Origin: QYOJ01 sp964642545
GTDB taxonomy: Bacteria; Bacteroidota; Bacteroidia; Bacteroidales; FEN-979
DNA length: 64,000 bases
Direction of reading: 5' to 3'
Assembly: GCA_964642545.1 (NCBI GenBank)
Contig: CAZXQU010000002.1
Coordinates: 1-64,000, forward strand
A program made the position numbers and the translations under genes. A model generated the notes under the pieces. That model was not told where the DNA came from, made no database searches, and saw only the letters and a program-made list of their open reading frames with translations. Below, one piece after another: positions 52,376 to 61,862 of this stretch. Each line of letters opens with the position of its first letter. Position 1 is the stretch's first letter.

Positions 52376-53146
52376 ATGGATATCCACTACGTTCTGGACA
52401 ACCTTGAGGATCTTATAGCAAAGGGAACAGTGAAAGGCCTTTTCAACCCTCCAGCTGATCCTGACATGATCAATCATGTAGAGAGAGCCTTCGATATCAC
52501 ACTCCCTGAATCATATAAATCCTTCTTACAACGATTCAACGGTGGGTTGATTGCTGGCCCCAAACTCAACAAATTGGTTGCAGATGGTGATATTGAAACG
52601 GTCAAGTGGAACAGTTTTAATTTCTTTAGTCTGTGGGAACTGATTAGCCACTATGAGGATTGCCGCGATAAGGACTGGAAGATTTATGATTTTAAAGGAC
52701 CTTACCCATATATCCCATTTGCATCCACAGCCATCAATGAATTGATCGTCTTTGTGAATGTAGGATATGGTCAGCCTGAGTCTCCCATATTTGACGCCTT
52801 TCATGAAGAACCTGCGAATAGCTGGGGTGTACTAGCTTCCAATTTCACAGAATTTCTCGGACAATATATCGAAAATAAAGGAGAGCCTGAAACTATTGGA
52901 AAAACAGCTCCGGCAACAGCAGAAGAGCTGTGCTGGACACCAACTCTCATAGAACAAAAAGGTCTTGAAAAGCCTAAAGCCGTTATCAGACGGATGACCG
53001 CCTACATTGCTATTTATCCGAACGACTATTCCGCGTATCAGAACCGTAGCAGAGCTCTTCTTGAATCAGGCAGAATAGAAGAGGCAAGAGCAGACCTCAG
53101 TAAGGCAATTGAACTCAATCCCACTATTCGCGAACCATTGCCCTAG
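52376..53146 (+). CDS. SMI1/KNR4-family protein fused to TPR
   Basis: A 256-residue cytoplasmic protein. The N-terminal part (residues 1-170) is SMI1/KNR4-like: HVERAFDITLPESYKSFLQR, FNGGLIAG, GPYPYIPFAST and VGYGQPESPIFDAF. The last roughly 75 residues are TPR-like (NDYSAYQNRSRALLESGRIE, EARADLSKAIELNP). Bacterial SMI1 proteins often neutralise polymorphic toxins, but no toxin gene is adjacent. It follows the DUF1648 gene by 14 bp. Confidence 0.82.
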   Translation: MDIHYVLDNLEDLIAKGTVKGLFNPPADPDMINHVERAFDITLPESYKSFLQRFNGGLIAGPKLNKLVADGDIETVKWNSFNFFSLWELISHYEDCRDKDWKIYDFKGPYPYIPFASTAINELIVFVNVGYGQPESPIFDAFHEEPANSWGVLASNFTEFLGQYIENKGEPETIGKTAPATAEELCWTPTLIEQKGLEKPKAVIRRMTAYIAIYPNDYSAYQNRSRALLESGRIEEARADLSKAIELNPTIREPLP

Positions 53147-53183
53147 GAGATAATATATCCCATCTGAAAGCCATTATTTCCAA

Positions 53184-54812
53184 TCATTTGTTATAAAGGA
53201 ATCGTTTAATCTTTTGGGTAGGGGTTTTCTGGAAAGGTTCAGACTGATTTTCAACAGATTGTACTTTGGAGAACTTGTTAACCCTGGAGTTGATATACTC
53301 TTTCAACTCGATCTTTAACTCGTCAGTCTTGTGTTCTACATAAGAAGTGACCTCCTGTTTCATGTGAAGGTATTTCTCTTCAATCTCAGCACTGTTGAAA
53401 TGAACCAGTGCAACCAACTTCCCTTTTTGTTCAATCACCAGGGATTCTAAAACATGTTTGAAATTATTGATAACTGATTCGATCTCTTCCGGATAAATAT
53501 TCTCTCCTCCCGAACCAAGGATTGTATTTTTCATCCTCCCCTGGATAAAAAGGTATCCATCTTTGTCAAATATTCCCAAATCTCCTGTTTTCAACCAACC
53601 ATCCGGAGTGATTATCTCTGCTGTCATCTCCGGTTCCTTGTAGTAACCGAGCATTACATTCGCTCCTTTAGCCCAGATTTCACCCTCCCCTGTCTTGGGG
53701 TCAGGGTCATGGATCTTTAGCGTAACCTCTTCCAAAGCAGGGCCGGTCGATTGAAGCCGTGTACCAGAGGGGCTACATCCGGCGAGTAAGGGTGAGGTTT
53801 CGGTGAGTCCATAACCGATCGCATAAGGGAACCGGGCTTCGATCAGAAATTTTTCAATGGTCGAACTCAGTTTTGCGCCGCCAATTCCATAGAACCGCAA
53901 CTCCCCCCCAAAGGTCTCGAGCAACTTCTTTCCTGCTGCCCTGTTCAGGATTTTTCGAACCGGAGGGATGCTATACAATATTCGCACAATTCGCTTATCG
54001 GTAAATGCAGGCTTGATCCTATTCCGGTAGATCTTTTCAATAATCATTGGAACCGTAAGCATAAAGGTTGGTTTCACCTCCTTTAAGGCTGGCAGGAGAA
54101 TGGCAGGGGTTGGCAGTCCGCCAAGATAGTAAACACATGCGCCATTGATCATTGGAAGGATCAGGCCTATGGTATTCTCATACGAATGCGATAATGGCAA
54201 TACGGAAAGAAAACGGTCGGTTTCATAGATGGGAATAATTTTGCTTCCCTTCAGCGCTGTGAAACAAATATTCTTGTGCGAGAGCATGACCCCTTTTGAT
54301 TTCCCGGTTGTCCCTGAAGTATAGATAATCGCCGCCAGATCATTCTCCCTGACATCGTAACTCTTCAAAAAAACCTTCCCGGCGCTGTCAGTTGACGAGG
54401 GATTGGTTACTCCATACTCGAGGAGATTTTCAAGCACGATTCGGTATGGAAGGATCTTGTCCAACGACGGGCTGAGTTTTGATTTCAGTCCGGATGAATA
54501 AAAAATTGCCCGGGACTCAGAATGGACGATAATATTTTCTACCTCCGATTCATGAAAATCAGGGAGAATGGGAACCGCCACAGCACCTATAAACGTTATA
54601 GCATAATAACAGATGGCCCAATTGGGGGAACTAGAAGCCAAAATGGCAACCTTGTCACCATGGCTGATCCCGAGGGACTCTAGATGCCTGATTACTCTGG
54701 CTATCTGCTCCTCCAGTTCCTTGTAAGTAATTGGTGGCTTTCCGACAAGTGCTAGTGCCGGGCGCTGTCCGAAGTTCCGGACGGTTTCTGAAAACAACCC
54801 TGGAAGTGTCAT
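53184..54812 (-). CDS. AMP-dependent acyl-CoA ligase (long-chain fatty acid type)
   Basis: Activates fatty acids as acyl-adenylates and then acyl-CoA. Motif A8-type YTSGTTGKSKGVMLSHKN binds ATP; GYGLTETSPL and GWLKTGDLGIFDKDGYLFI are the other signatures; the C-terminal lysine domain has PTQKIKRFLYNK. 542 residues is a little shorter than E. coli FadD. It is a monocistronic gene with its start 72 bp from the divergent SMUG2 gene. Confidence 0.92.
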   Translation of the reverse strand: MTLPGLFSETVRNFGQRPALALVGKPPITYKELEEQIARVIRHLESLGISHGDKVAILASSSPNWAICYYAITFIGAVAVPILPDFHESEVENIIVHSESRAIFYSSGLKSKLSPSLDKILPYRIVLENLLEYGVTNPSSTDSAGKVFLKSYDVRENDLAAIIYTSGTTGKSKGVMLSHKNICFTALKGSKIIPIYETDRFLSVLPLSHSYENTIGLILPMINGACVYYLGGLPTPAILLPALKEVKPTFMLTVPMIIEKIYRNRIKPAFTDKRIVRILYSIPPVRKILNRAAGKKLLETFGGELRFYGIGGAKLSSTIEKFLIEARFPYAIGYGLTETSPLLAGCSPSGTRLQSTGPALEEVTLKIHDPDPKTGEGEIWAKGANVMLGYYKEPEMTAEIITPDGWLKTGDLGIFDKDGYLFIQGRMKNTILGSGGENIYPEEIESVINNFKHVLESLVIEQKGKLVALVHFNSAEIEEKYLHMKQEVTSYVEHKTDELKIELKEYINSRVNKFSKVQSVENQSEPFQKTPTQKIKRFLYNK

Positions 54813-54884
54813 GGGATGATGTTAGGAATGGGTTTGCAAAGATACGCAATAAAATAAGTATTTTTACACGTATTACCCCAAACT

Positions 54885-55574
54885 ATGAACCTTGCCAGCC
54901 AGATAGTCGATTACCTCTTTTCACTAAAGCTTGAACTCCGGTTGCCTAAAGGAATCAAAGTTATGAATCCCTATTTGGAACCTGCTATCAGGGAGATCGT
55001 AACTCAATTTTATCAAAAGTACTATCGGGGAAACCAGCCTCGAAAAATAATCTTAGCAATCAATCCCGGCAGGTTGGGAGCCGGTGCGACAGGAATTCCT
55101 TTTACAGACACAAAACGGCTGAAGGATAGTTGCATGATAAAATCCACCATCCCGGAGACACATGAACCCTCTTCCGTATTTGTCTATGAAGTAATCAATG
55201 CCTTCGGAGGTCCCGAAAAATTCTACAATGAGTTCTTTATTGGATCTGTCTCTCCTCTTGGCTTTCTGAAAAAGAATGAAAAAGGAAATTGGGTCAACTT
55301 TAATTACTATGATGAGGCAGGTTTTATGAAACTCGTCACCCCTTTTATTAATTCAGAGCTTCACCGCCTATTATCTATATCACTGAAACGAACAACATGT
55401 ATTTGCTGGGGGACCGGAAAAAATTACACCTACCTGAAAAACCTGAACGCTGAACAAAACTTCTTCCAGCAGATCATCCCGCTTGAACATCCAAGGTATA
55501 TCATGCAATACAAATCAAAACAGAAGGAAAAGTATATCGAGAAATATTTAGCAACATTTAGATCGATCACATGA
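54885..55574 (+). CDS. SMUG2-family uracil-DNA glycosylase
   Basis: Base-excision glycosylase of the UDG superfamily. The catalytic motif is ILAINPGRLGAGATGIPFTD, and the leucine-loop strand is near QIIPLEHPRYIMQY. SVSPLGFLKK follows the family pattern. 229 residues is typical. It probably removes uracil or related lesions. The ATGA overlap with the mannosidase gene is probably incidental co-transcription. Confidence 0.88.
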   Translation: MNLASQIVDYLFSLKLELRLPKGIKVMNPYLEPAIREIVTQFYQKYYRGNQPRKIILAINPGRLGAGATGIPFTDTKRLKDSCMIKSTIPETHEPSSVFVYEVINAFGGPEKFYNEFFIGSVSPLGFLKKNEKGNWVNFNYYDEAGFMKLVTPFINSELHRLLSISLKRTTCICWGTGKNYTYLKNLNAEQNFFQQIIPLEHPRYIMQYKSKQKEKYIEKYLATFRSIT

Positions 55575-57949
55575 AATCAACATCCCATACTCCTCTTGTT
55601 ACATGGCCAAGCTATTTGGCTATTTGGCTCCGCCGAGCTGCGCTTCGCTCCGGTTGTCTATTTTTCCCTCTTATAACCTTCTCCCAAACCCCTGATTCCA
55701 ATTCCCTCACCCGCTATGTCAACCCTTTTATCGGTACACAGGAGATGGGACATACTTTCCCAGGCGCTGTTGTTCCCTTCGGATTTGTCCAACTGAGCCC
55801 CGACACCGACACTATCCCTTTTTCCATTGACGGAAAATACAATCCGGATGTTTACCGCTATTGTGCCGGTTACCAATACGATGATCCAACCATCGTTGGT
55901 TTCAGCCACACCCATTTCAGTGGAACGGGCCACTCCGACCTGGGTGATATCCTCCTGATGCCAACAGTTGGCACCCTTCAACTCAATCCGGGGGAGTCAG
56001 ATAATCCGGCATCCGGGTACAGATCATCTTACAGAAAAGAGACTGAAAAGGCTTCTCCTGGCTATTACCGTGTTCACCTTGACGAACCTGATGTAGAAGC
56101 AGAACTGACAGCTACCATCCGTTGTGGGTTTCATCGCTACACTTTCCCCAAGAGTGACAGTGCGCATATTATCCTCGACCTGGATCATGGGATTTACAAT
56201 TACGACGACAAAGTGCGGTGGGCCTACATCCGGGTAGTAAATGATTCCCTTGTAACAGGATACCGGATCACCAGCGGCTGGGGTCGAACCCGTTATATCT
56301 ACTTCGCGATGGCTTTCTCGAAATCATTTAAAAGCTATGGCTTCCGTGATGAAGATCCCCTTAGTTACAAAGGCTTCTGGAGGAAATTCGACCAGCAGGA
56401 GAACTTTCCCGAGCTGGCAGGAAAAAAACTTAAAGCACATTTCGATTTTTCAACTTTTGCAAATGAACAAATTAAGGTTAAAGTTGGGTTGTCGGCGGTC
56501 TCTATGGAAGGAGCGATGAAAAATATGAAAAAAGAGCTTCCAGGATGGGATTTCGATATGGCGGTAACAGAGGCGAACGAAGCCTGGGAAGCGGAGTTGC
56601 AACGAATCAGAATTCAGGCTTCCGAGGATCGGAAGGTGATATTTTATACTTCTCTCTATCACGCTCTGATTCACCCCTCAATATACCAGGATGTTAACGG
56701 GGCATACAGGGGAATTGACACCGATGTTCATCAGGCATATGGATTCACGAATTATACGGTCTTCTCCCTCTGGGACACCTACCGTGCCCTTCATCCTTTT
56801 CTCACGCTGATGTATCCTGCCCGCACCTCCGATATGGTCAACTCCATGCTGGCCCATTTTGATCAGAGCCCGGAAAAGATGTTGCCGGTGTGGTCTCATC
56901 ACGGCAATGAAAACTGGTGCATGATTGGTTACCATAGTGTTCCTGTAATTGCTGATGCTCTGGTGAAAGGAATCCGGGGCTTTGATGCTTCCAGAGCATT
57001 GAAAGCTTCAATCACAACAGCAACCAATAAGCATTATACAGGTGTTGCCGACTATATGGAACTTGGATTCGTTCCGGAAGACCGGGTCCAAAATTCGGCC
57101 TCTATCACACTGGAATATGCCTACGACGACTTCGCTTTGGCCCAACTTGCTGATGCCGTGTCGGAAAAGTCTTTGCTCACCGACATGGTAAAACTCTATG
57201 CAAGGGGAAAGGGGGAACTGTTCCTGAAACGATCCGAAAATTTCAGGAATCTTTTTGATACGACCACAGGTTTCGTCAGGCCCCGGAATGCCGATGGATC
57301 GTGGAAGGAGCCATTTGACCCGCTCAATACCCATGGCGAGGGCTTCATCGAAGGAAACTCCTGGAATTATTCCTTCTACGTCCCGCAGGATGTTCCCCGA
57401 ATGATTCAGTTAATGGGAGGCGAAGAAAAATTCATCCGCCGGCTCGATTCCCTTTTTACCATGCATCTTGATGATGCACATTTTGCCGAAACCGAAGATG
57501 TGACGAGGGTTGGCCTGATTGGGAATTATGTTCATGGAAATGAGCCCAGTCACCATGTACCCTATCTCTATAACTGGACCTCCCAACCCTGGAAAACACA
57601 GGAGCGGGTAAAGCAAATCTGCCAAACGATGTATCGCAATGAACCCGACGGGCTCTGTGGCAACGACGACTGTGGGCAGATGAGCGCCTGGTATGTTTTC
57701 TCTGTACTCGGATTCTATCCGGTTTGCCCGGGTACCACGCAATACGCCATTGGGTGTCCCCAGGTAAGCGAAGCTGAAATCTCTTTTGGAAAAGGGAAAA
57801 AATTGACCATCAAGCTAAATCGCCAAAAGGAGGAGGATCTCTACATCCAGTCTGTCTCATTGAATGGTGAAATCCTGACGGTGCCCTTTCTTGAACATGC
57901 CGACCTGATTAAGGGAGGTGAACTGATCTTCAATATGGGGTCAAAATAA
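55571..57949 (+). CDS. GH92 family alpha-mannosidase
   Basis: Exo-acting calcium-dependent alpha-1,2-mannosidase for mannan or N-glycan use. The GH92 signature is YVNPFIGTQEMGHTFPGA, then PFGFVQLSPDT and GFSHTHFSGTGHSD. The catalytic half has FSLWDTYRALHPFLTL, EGNSWNYSFYVPQD, GNEPSHHVPYLYNW and GNDDCGQMSAWYVFSVLGFY. 792 residues. The N-terminal signal region (residues 1-38) is odd: it contains an inserted-looking segment SYLAIWLRRAALRSG coded by the repeat at 55610-55652. Secretion is likely but the signal is poor. Confidence 0.93.
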   Translation: MKSTSHTPLVTWPSYLAIWLRRAALRSGCLFFPLITFSQTPDSNSLTRYVNPFIGTQEMGHTFPGAVVPFGFVQLSPDTDTIPFSIDGKYNPDVYRYCAGYQYDDPTIVGFSHTHFSGTGHSDLGDILLMPTVGTLQLNPGESDNPASGYRSSYRKETEKASPGYYRVHLDEPDVEAELTATIRCGFHRYTFPKSDSAHIILDLDHGIYNYDDKVRWAYIRVVNDSLVTGYRITSGWGRTRYIYFAMAFSKSFKSYGFRDEDPLSYKGFWRKFDQQENFPELAGKKLKAHFDFSTFANEQIKVKVGLSAVSMEGAMKNMKKELPGWDFDMAVTEANEAWEAELQRIRIQASEDRKVIFYTSLYHALIHPSIYQDVNGAYRGIDTDVHQAYGFTNYTVFSLWDTYRALHPFLTLMYPARTSDMVNSMLAHFDQSPEKMLPVWSHHGNENWCMIGYHSVPVIADALVKGIRGFDASRALKASITTATNKHYTGVADYMELGFVPEDRVQNSASITLEYAYDDFALAQLADAVSEKSLLTDMVKLYARGKGELFLKRSENFRNLFDTTTGFVRPRNADGSWKEPFDPLNTHGEGFIEGNSWNYSFYVPQDVPRMIQLMGGEEKFIRRLDSLFTMHLDDAHFAETEDVTRVGLIGNYVHGNEPSHHVPYLYNWTSQPWKTQERVKQICQTMYRNEPDGLCGNDDCGQMSAWYVFSVLGFYPVCPGTTQYAIGCPQVSEAEISFGKGKKLTIKLNRQKEEDLYIQSVSLNGEILTVPFLEHADLIKGGELIFNMGSK
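55610..55652 (+). repeat. octamer repeat plus GC-rich segment inside the GH92 signal region
   Basis: AGCTATTT-GGCTATTT-GGCT is followed by a GC-rich stretch CCGCCGAGCTGCGCTTCGCT. It is unlike the flanking codons, encodes WLRRAALRSG within the signal peptide, and resembles repeats in intergenic DNA. Confidence 0.5.
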
Positions 57950-57953
57950 ACCG

Positions 57954-57961
57954 TACCTTTG
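57954..57961 (+). promoter_or_regulatory. -7 element before the subtilase gene
   Basis: TACCTTTG, 68 bp before the ATG; no matching TTG found. Confidence 0.4.
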
Positions 57962-58029
57962 CAGAAATAACTAAACATTTCGATTATCTATCTCGAAAAT
58001 CTGGCCAACAACCCTTTAATTCACTGATT

Positions 58030-59709
58030 ATGAAACACTTGTTTGTTATACTTTCCGTTTTTATTTTTGCGTTCACTGTGTTTGCCCAGGAGCAAAAGCA
58101 TGTTGTTTTTCTTACAGATAAGGACAACAACCCTTATTCTCTCTCTGACCCCGGGGCATTTCTGACTCAGCGATCACTTGATCGCAGGACAAATGCCAAC
58201 ATCTCACTCGATACAAAAGACCTTCCCGTTACCCCTTCATATGTTGATCAAATTGCGGTAACCGGGGCTACGGTTGTATATTCCTTGAAATGGTTTAACG
58301 CTGTGGTTGTCAATACCAATGACCAAGCCGTATTGGATGCTATCGCTGCCCTTCCTTTTGTTGACCATATTGATCAGGTACTGTCCAAAAGTCCCGGACA
58401 AGCTTCCGGAGGCTCGGGTGTAAATAAGAATGATGAAATCCCTCCATATACAATAACGAAACCGGTTTCTGCTATTTCAACAAAATCGACCGGCAGCCTG
58501 GATTATGGCCAGTCATATAACCAAACGCATATGCTTTCACTCGACGGCCTGCACGATCTTGGCTACACCGGAGAGGGTATGATGATTGCTATCCTGGATG
58601 CCGGTTTTTATCATGTGGACCAGATCTCGGCTTTTGACAGCCTGTGGCTCAACAACCAGATCCTTGGAACCCGCGATTTCAACCAACCCGGCAACAATGT
58701 ATTTGGCGATGACATGCATTCTCATGGTATGATGGTTCTCTCGACAATTGGAGCTAACCTCCCTGGGGAGATGATTGGTACGGCACCTCATGCCTCATTT
58801 TGGCTTATCCGCACAGAAGTTGGTGACTATGAAGCGCTCATAGAGGAGTACAACTGGGATGCGGGAGCTGAATTTGCCGACAGTGTTGGTGCCGATGTGA
58901 TCAATTCATCGCTCGGATATACCACATTCGACAATCCTGTTTATGATCATACTTATGCTGACATGGATGGCAATACGACCCCGATTACACGTGCAGCCGA
59001 TCTGGCAACCAGTCGCGGCATGATGATCGTAAACAGTGCCGGTAACTCCGGTGGATCTTCCTGGCAATATATCGGTGCACCGGCCGATGGCGACAGTGTA
59101 TTCTCCATAGGAGCGGTGAATGCGGCGGGGATGTATGCCTCTTTCAGCTCAACCGGCCCCACCTCCGACGGCAGAATCAAACCTGATGTTACGGCTCAGG
59201 GACAGGGTGCAGCAATCATTGATTCATGGGGTGGCGTCAGCCAGGGAAGCGGTACATCGTTTTCTTCGCCTATCATGGCGGGCGCCTTGGCTTGCTTATG
59301 GCAGTCGGCGCCCCAATCTACAGCTCAGGAACTCCGCGATGCCGTCAGGAATACAGCTTCACAGGCAACTACTCCCGATATGCTTTATGGTTATGGAATC
59401 CCCAATATGATGAATGCCATGCTTGTTTTTACAGCAGCTCCGGTAATGATTGAAAAGGAACAAACATTTTTACTTTTCCCAATCCCTTTCACCTCTTCTC
59501 CGTGGTTAAAATGTAACCTGAAGAGCGAAGAACTTGCATCTGTGGAGATTCTTTCCATCACCGGACAGCTGATAAGCAAACGCAGCTGCTTGATGAATCT
59601 CTCATCAACCCTTTTACTGAGCGATTTTGATCCGCTGTCAACCGGTATTTATATCGTTCGCATTATCAGTGCTTCCGGACAACAGGTTCTCAGGGCTGTA
59701 AAGCAGTAG
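58030..59709 (+). CDS. S8 family serine peptidase with T9SS sorting domain
   Basis: A secreted subtilisin-like protease. Signal peptide VFIFAFTVFAQEQ; an N-terminal propeptide-like domain (about residues 20-130). The catalytic triad is Asp in MIAILDAGFYHVD, His in DDMHSHGMMVLSTI and Ser in SGTSFSSPIMAGALA. The oxyanion Asn is in NSAGNSGG. The last 80 residues are a T9SS type A-like domain (VEILSITGQLISKR, STGIYIVRIISASGQQVLRA). 559 residues, monocistronic. Confidence 0.92.
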   Translation: MKHLFVILSVFIFAFTVFAQEQKHVVFLTDKDNNPYSLSDPGAFLTQRSLDRRTNANISLDTKDLPVTPSYVDQIAVTGATVVYSLKWFNAVVVNTNDQAVLDAIAALPFVDHIDQVLSKSPGQASGGSGVNKNDEIPPYTITKPVSAISTKSTGSLDYGQSYNQTHMLSLDGLHDLGYTGEGMMIAILDAGFYHVDQISAFDSLWLNNQILGTRDFNQPGNNVFGDDMHSHGMMVLSTIGANLPGEMIGTAPHASFWLIRTEVGDYEALIEEYNWDAGAEFADSVGADVINSSLGYTTFDNPVYDHTYADMDGNTTPITRAADLATSRGMMIVNSAGNSGGSSWQYIGAPADGDSVFSIGAVNAAGMYASFSSTGPTSDGRIKPDVTAQGQGAAIIDSWGGVSQGSGTSFSSPIMAGALACLWQSAPQSTAQELRDAVRNTASQATTPDMLYGYGIPNMMNAMLVFTAAPVMIEKEQTFLLFPIPFTSSPWLKCNLKSEELASVEILSITGQLISKRSCLMNLSSTLLLSDFDPLSTGIYIVRIISASGQQVLRAVKQ

Positions 59710-59721
59710 TTTGTTTTTTCA

Positions 59722-59729
59722 TAATTTTG
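59722..59729 (+). promoter_or_regulatory. -7 element of tyrS
   Basis: TAATTTTG 15 bp before the ATG; -33 unclear. Confidence 0.4.
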
Positions 59730-59744
59730 CGAAAACTCTTTAGC

Positions 59745-61025
59745 ATGAACTTCATTGAAGAACTACGCTGGCGTGGAATGATCCACGACATAACGCCGGG
59801 AACAGAGGAGCAACTGACAAAAGAGATGACCTGTGCCTATATCGGGTTTGATCCTACTTCCGATTCACTTCATATCGGGAACCTCGCCACCATCATGATG
59901 CTGGTTCACCTGCAACGGTCAGGGCACAAGCCCTTTGCTTTGGTTGGAGGTGCGACAGGAATGATTGGAGATCCTTCCGGAAAATCCGAAGAGCGTGTTC
60001 TTCTCAATGAAAACACATTGCGATATAATCAGCGATGCATCCAACGTCAATTGGAGAATTTCCTCGATTTCGATAAAGGGGAGAATTCTGCCGAGATGGT
60101 TAACAATTTCGACTGGACCAGCCAGTTTGGGTTTCTTGATTTTCTCAGGGATGTAGGAAAGCACATCACCGTCAATTATATGGTGGCGAAAGACTCAGTG
60201 AAAAACCGGATGGAATCTGGCTCCGGGATCTCATTTACCGAATTTTCATACCAGCTTGTGCAGGGTAACGATTTCTGCTGGCTCTATGAAAACAAGGAGG
60301 TGAAACTTCAGATGGGAGGATCTGACCAGTGGGGAAATATCCTTACCGGAACCGAACTCATTCGACGTAAATTAGGTGGTGATGCCTTTGCCCTAACATG
60401 TCCTCTGATAACAAAAGCCGATGGTGGAAAATTCGGAAAGACCGAAGAGGGGAACATCTGGCTCGATCCGGCAAAAACCTCACCCTATAAATTCTACCAG
60501 TTCTGGCTGAATACGTCGGATGAAGATGCCGCCCAATATGTCAAAAAGTTCACCCTGCTCACCCGGGAGGAGATTGATTTGTTAGTCAAAGAACATCAAC
60601 TGGCTCCCCATAACAGAATTCTCCAGAAAGCACTCGCAAAAGAGATTACCATCAGGGTGCACTCAGAAGCTGACTATATGGCTGCCCTCGAAGCCTCTGA
60701 GATCCTGTTTGGGAAAGGCACCACGGAAACACTCAGTAAACTTCCTGTCTATATGCTTCTCTCTGTGTTTGAAGGAGTTCCACAAAGCGAAATAGCGAAA
60801 AGCGAAATAGCGAAATCCATTCCTGTGGTTGAGTTTCTCACCGATTTTACAACAATCTTTTCATCGAAAGGGGAAGCCCGCAGAATGCTGAAGGATAAGG
60901 GCCTCTCCATCAACAAACAAAAGGTGACGGAAGAGTACGTAGTTGGGTTAACTGACTTATTGCAGGAGACGTACATCCTCGTGCAGAAAGGAAAGAAAAA
61001 CTATTTCCTGGTGAAGGTAACCTGA
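59745..61025 (+). CDS. tyrS: tyrosyl-tRNA synthetase
   Basis: Class I synthetase for tRNA-Tyr. The HIGH motif is HIGN (DSLHIGNLATIMMLVHL) and KMSKS is represented by KFGKT. Conserved GSDQWGNILTGTELIRR and FALTCPLITKADGGKFGKT. A C-terminal S4 domain (SSKGEARRMLKDKGLSINKQ) follows. The linker holds SEIAKSEIAKS, coded by a perfect 15-bp tandem duplication. The ATG at 59745 is preferred over the TTG at 59727. Confidence 0.95.
   Translation: MNFIEELRWRGMIHDITPGTEEQLTKEMTCAYIGFDPTSDSLHIGNLATIMMLVHLQRSGHKPFALVGGATGMIGDPSGKSEERVLLNENTLRYNQRCIQRQLENFLDFDKGENSAEMVNNFDWTSQFGFLDFLRDVGKHITVNYMVAKDSVKNRMESGSGISFTEFSYQLVQGNDFCWLYENKEVKLQMGGSDQWGNILTGTELIRRKLGGDAFALTCPLITKADGGKFGKTEEGNIWLDPAKTSPYKFYQFWLNTSDEDAAQYVKKFTLLTREEIDLLVKEHQLAPHNRILQKALAKEITIRVHSEADYMAALEASEILFGKGTTETLSKLPVYMLLSVFEGVPQSEIAKSEIAKSIPVVEFLTDFTTIFSSKGEARRMLKDKGLSINKQKVTEEYVVGLTDLLQETYILVQKGKKNYFLVKVT
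60786..60815 (+). repeat. tandem 15-bp repeat inside tyrS
   Basis: AGCGAAATAGCGAAA occurs twice in a row, coding SEIAK-SEIAK just before the S4 domain. It is made of the same AGCGAAAT/AAATAGCG octamer found reversed in the GH92 repeat. Confidence 0.6.
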
Positions 61026-61070
61026 TAACTCAGCAATTACTGATCGCAAAGATGTTGGAATAACTGGTCG

Positions 61071-61862
61071 TCACGAAAATTTCAACATCAGGATATATCC
61101 TACCCGAACGGCTTCGCCATCCTGTTTCCCGGGCTTCCACCTCGGCATCGATTCAATCCCACGGATAGCCTCTTCACCACATCCATTACCCATTTCCCGA
61201 ACCAATTTTACATTGGAAACAGAACCATCTTCTTCAACGACAAAATGAACAAACAGGCTTGTATTTTGGATCGATCCATCAAGATTGGATGGACAAGAGA
61301 TATTCTCAGCCAAAAATTTACTCAATGCTTCATCTCCCCCAGGAAATGCCGGCGATTCTTCCACTGTGTTATAAATCTGATCTTTTGGGGAAGGAAGATA
61401 TTGAACAGCTGTTCTGTCTATCTTTTGTTCCTCTTTCTGCATCATCTCTGCCTGTGCAATCTGCAGGTTCCGTTGCCGGACCATATAGTTGATGACCGTT
61501 CCAATCCCAATCAGGATCAGGATGGAAGCTGCAACACCCAGGGTGGTCCAGATTTTCCGCGAAGCAAACCAGCTCTCTTTACTAACACGTTCATCGATTC
61601 TTTCATTCGTCTCTTCCCCTGATCTGCCTGAACCTGTCTCTTCTATTTTCCTTGTGATCCGGTCTTTAAGTTCAAGAATACTTTCACTCAGCATTTCCCC
61701 TGAATGATCTGCCATATACAACTTGATGCCCTCAACAGCCGCTTCACACAACTCACAGTCGGCCAAATGAGCCTCTGTCAATGCCAGCATATCGAAACTA
61801 AGACCCCTACTCAGGTATTGCAGGATCGTCTCCCCTGTCAGGCAATTATCGTTCGTTGACAT
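61071..61862 (-). CDS. anti-sigma zinc-finger protein fused to TonB C-terminal domain
   Basis: The 263-residue protein starts with an anti-sigma zinc finger (AHLADCELCEAAVEG, His-x3-Cys-x2-Cys). One membrane helix is at about residues 105-125 (TLGVAASILILIGIGTVI). A TonB C-terminal domain closes the periplasmic part (EDGSVSNVKLVREMGNGCG, MPRWKPGKQDGEAVRVGYIL). It overlaps the ECF sigma gene by 17 bp and presumably retains that factor. A TonB-like sensor region hints at a signal linked to the outer membrane; compare the TPR-tailed homologue at the left edge. Confidence 0.85.
   Translation of the reverse strand: MSTNDNCLTGETILQYLSRGLSFDMLALTEAHLADCELCEAAVEGIKLYMADHSGEMLSESILELKDRITRKIEETGSGRSGEETNERIDERVSKESWFASRKIWTTLGVAASILILIGIGTVINYMVRQRNLQIAQAEMMQKEEQKIDRTAVQYLPSPKDQIYNTVEESPAFPGGDEALSKFLAENISCPSNLDGSIQNTSLFVHFVVEEDGSVSNVKLVREMGNGCGEEAIRGIESMPRWKPGKQDGEAVRVGYILMLKFS

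Noticed and set aside
52376..53146. SMI1 gene as proof of a polymorphic toxin locus
   Set aside because: No toxin, Rhs or large secreted gene lies nearby, so immunity function is not supported by context.
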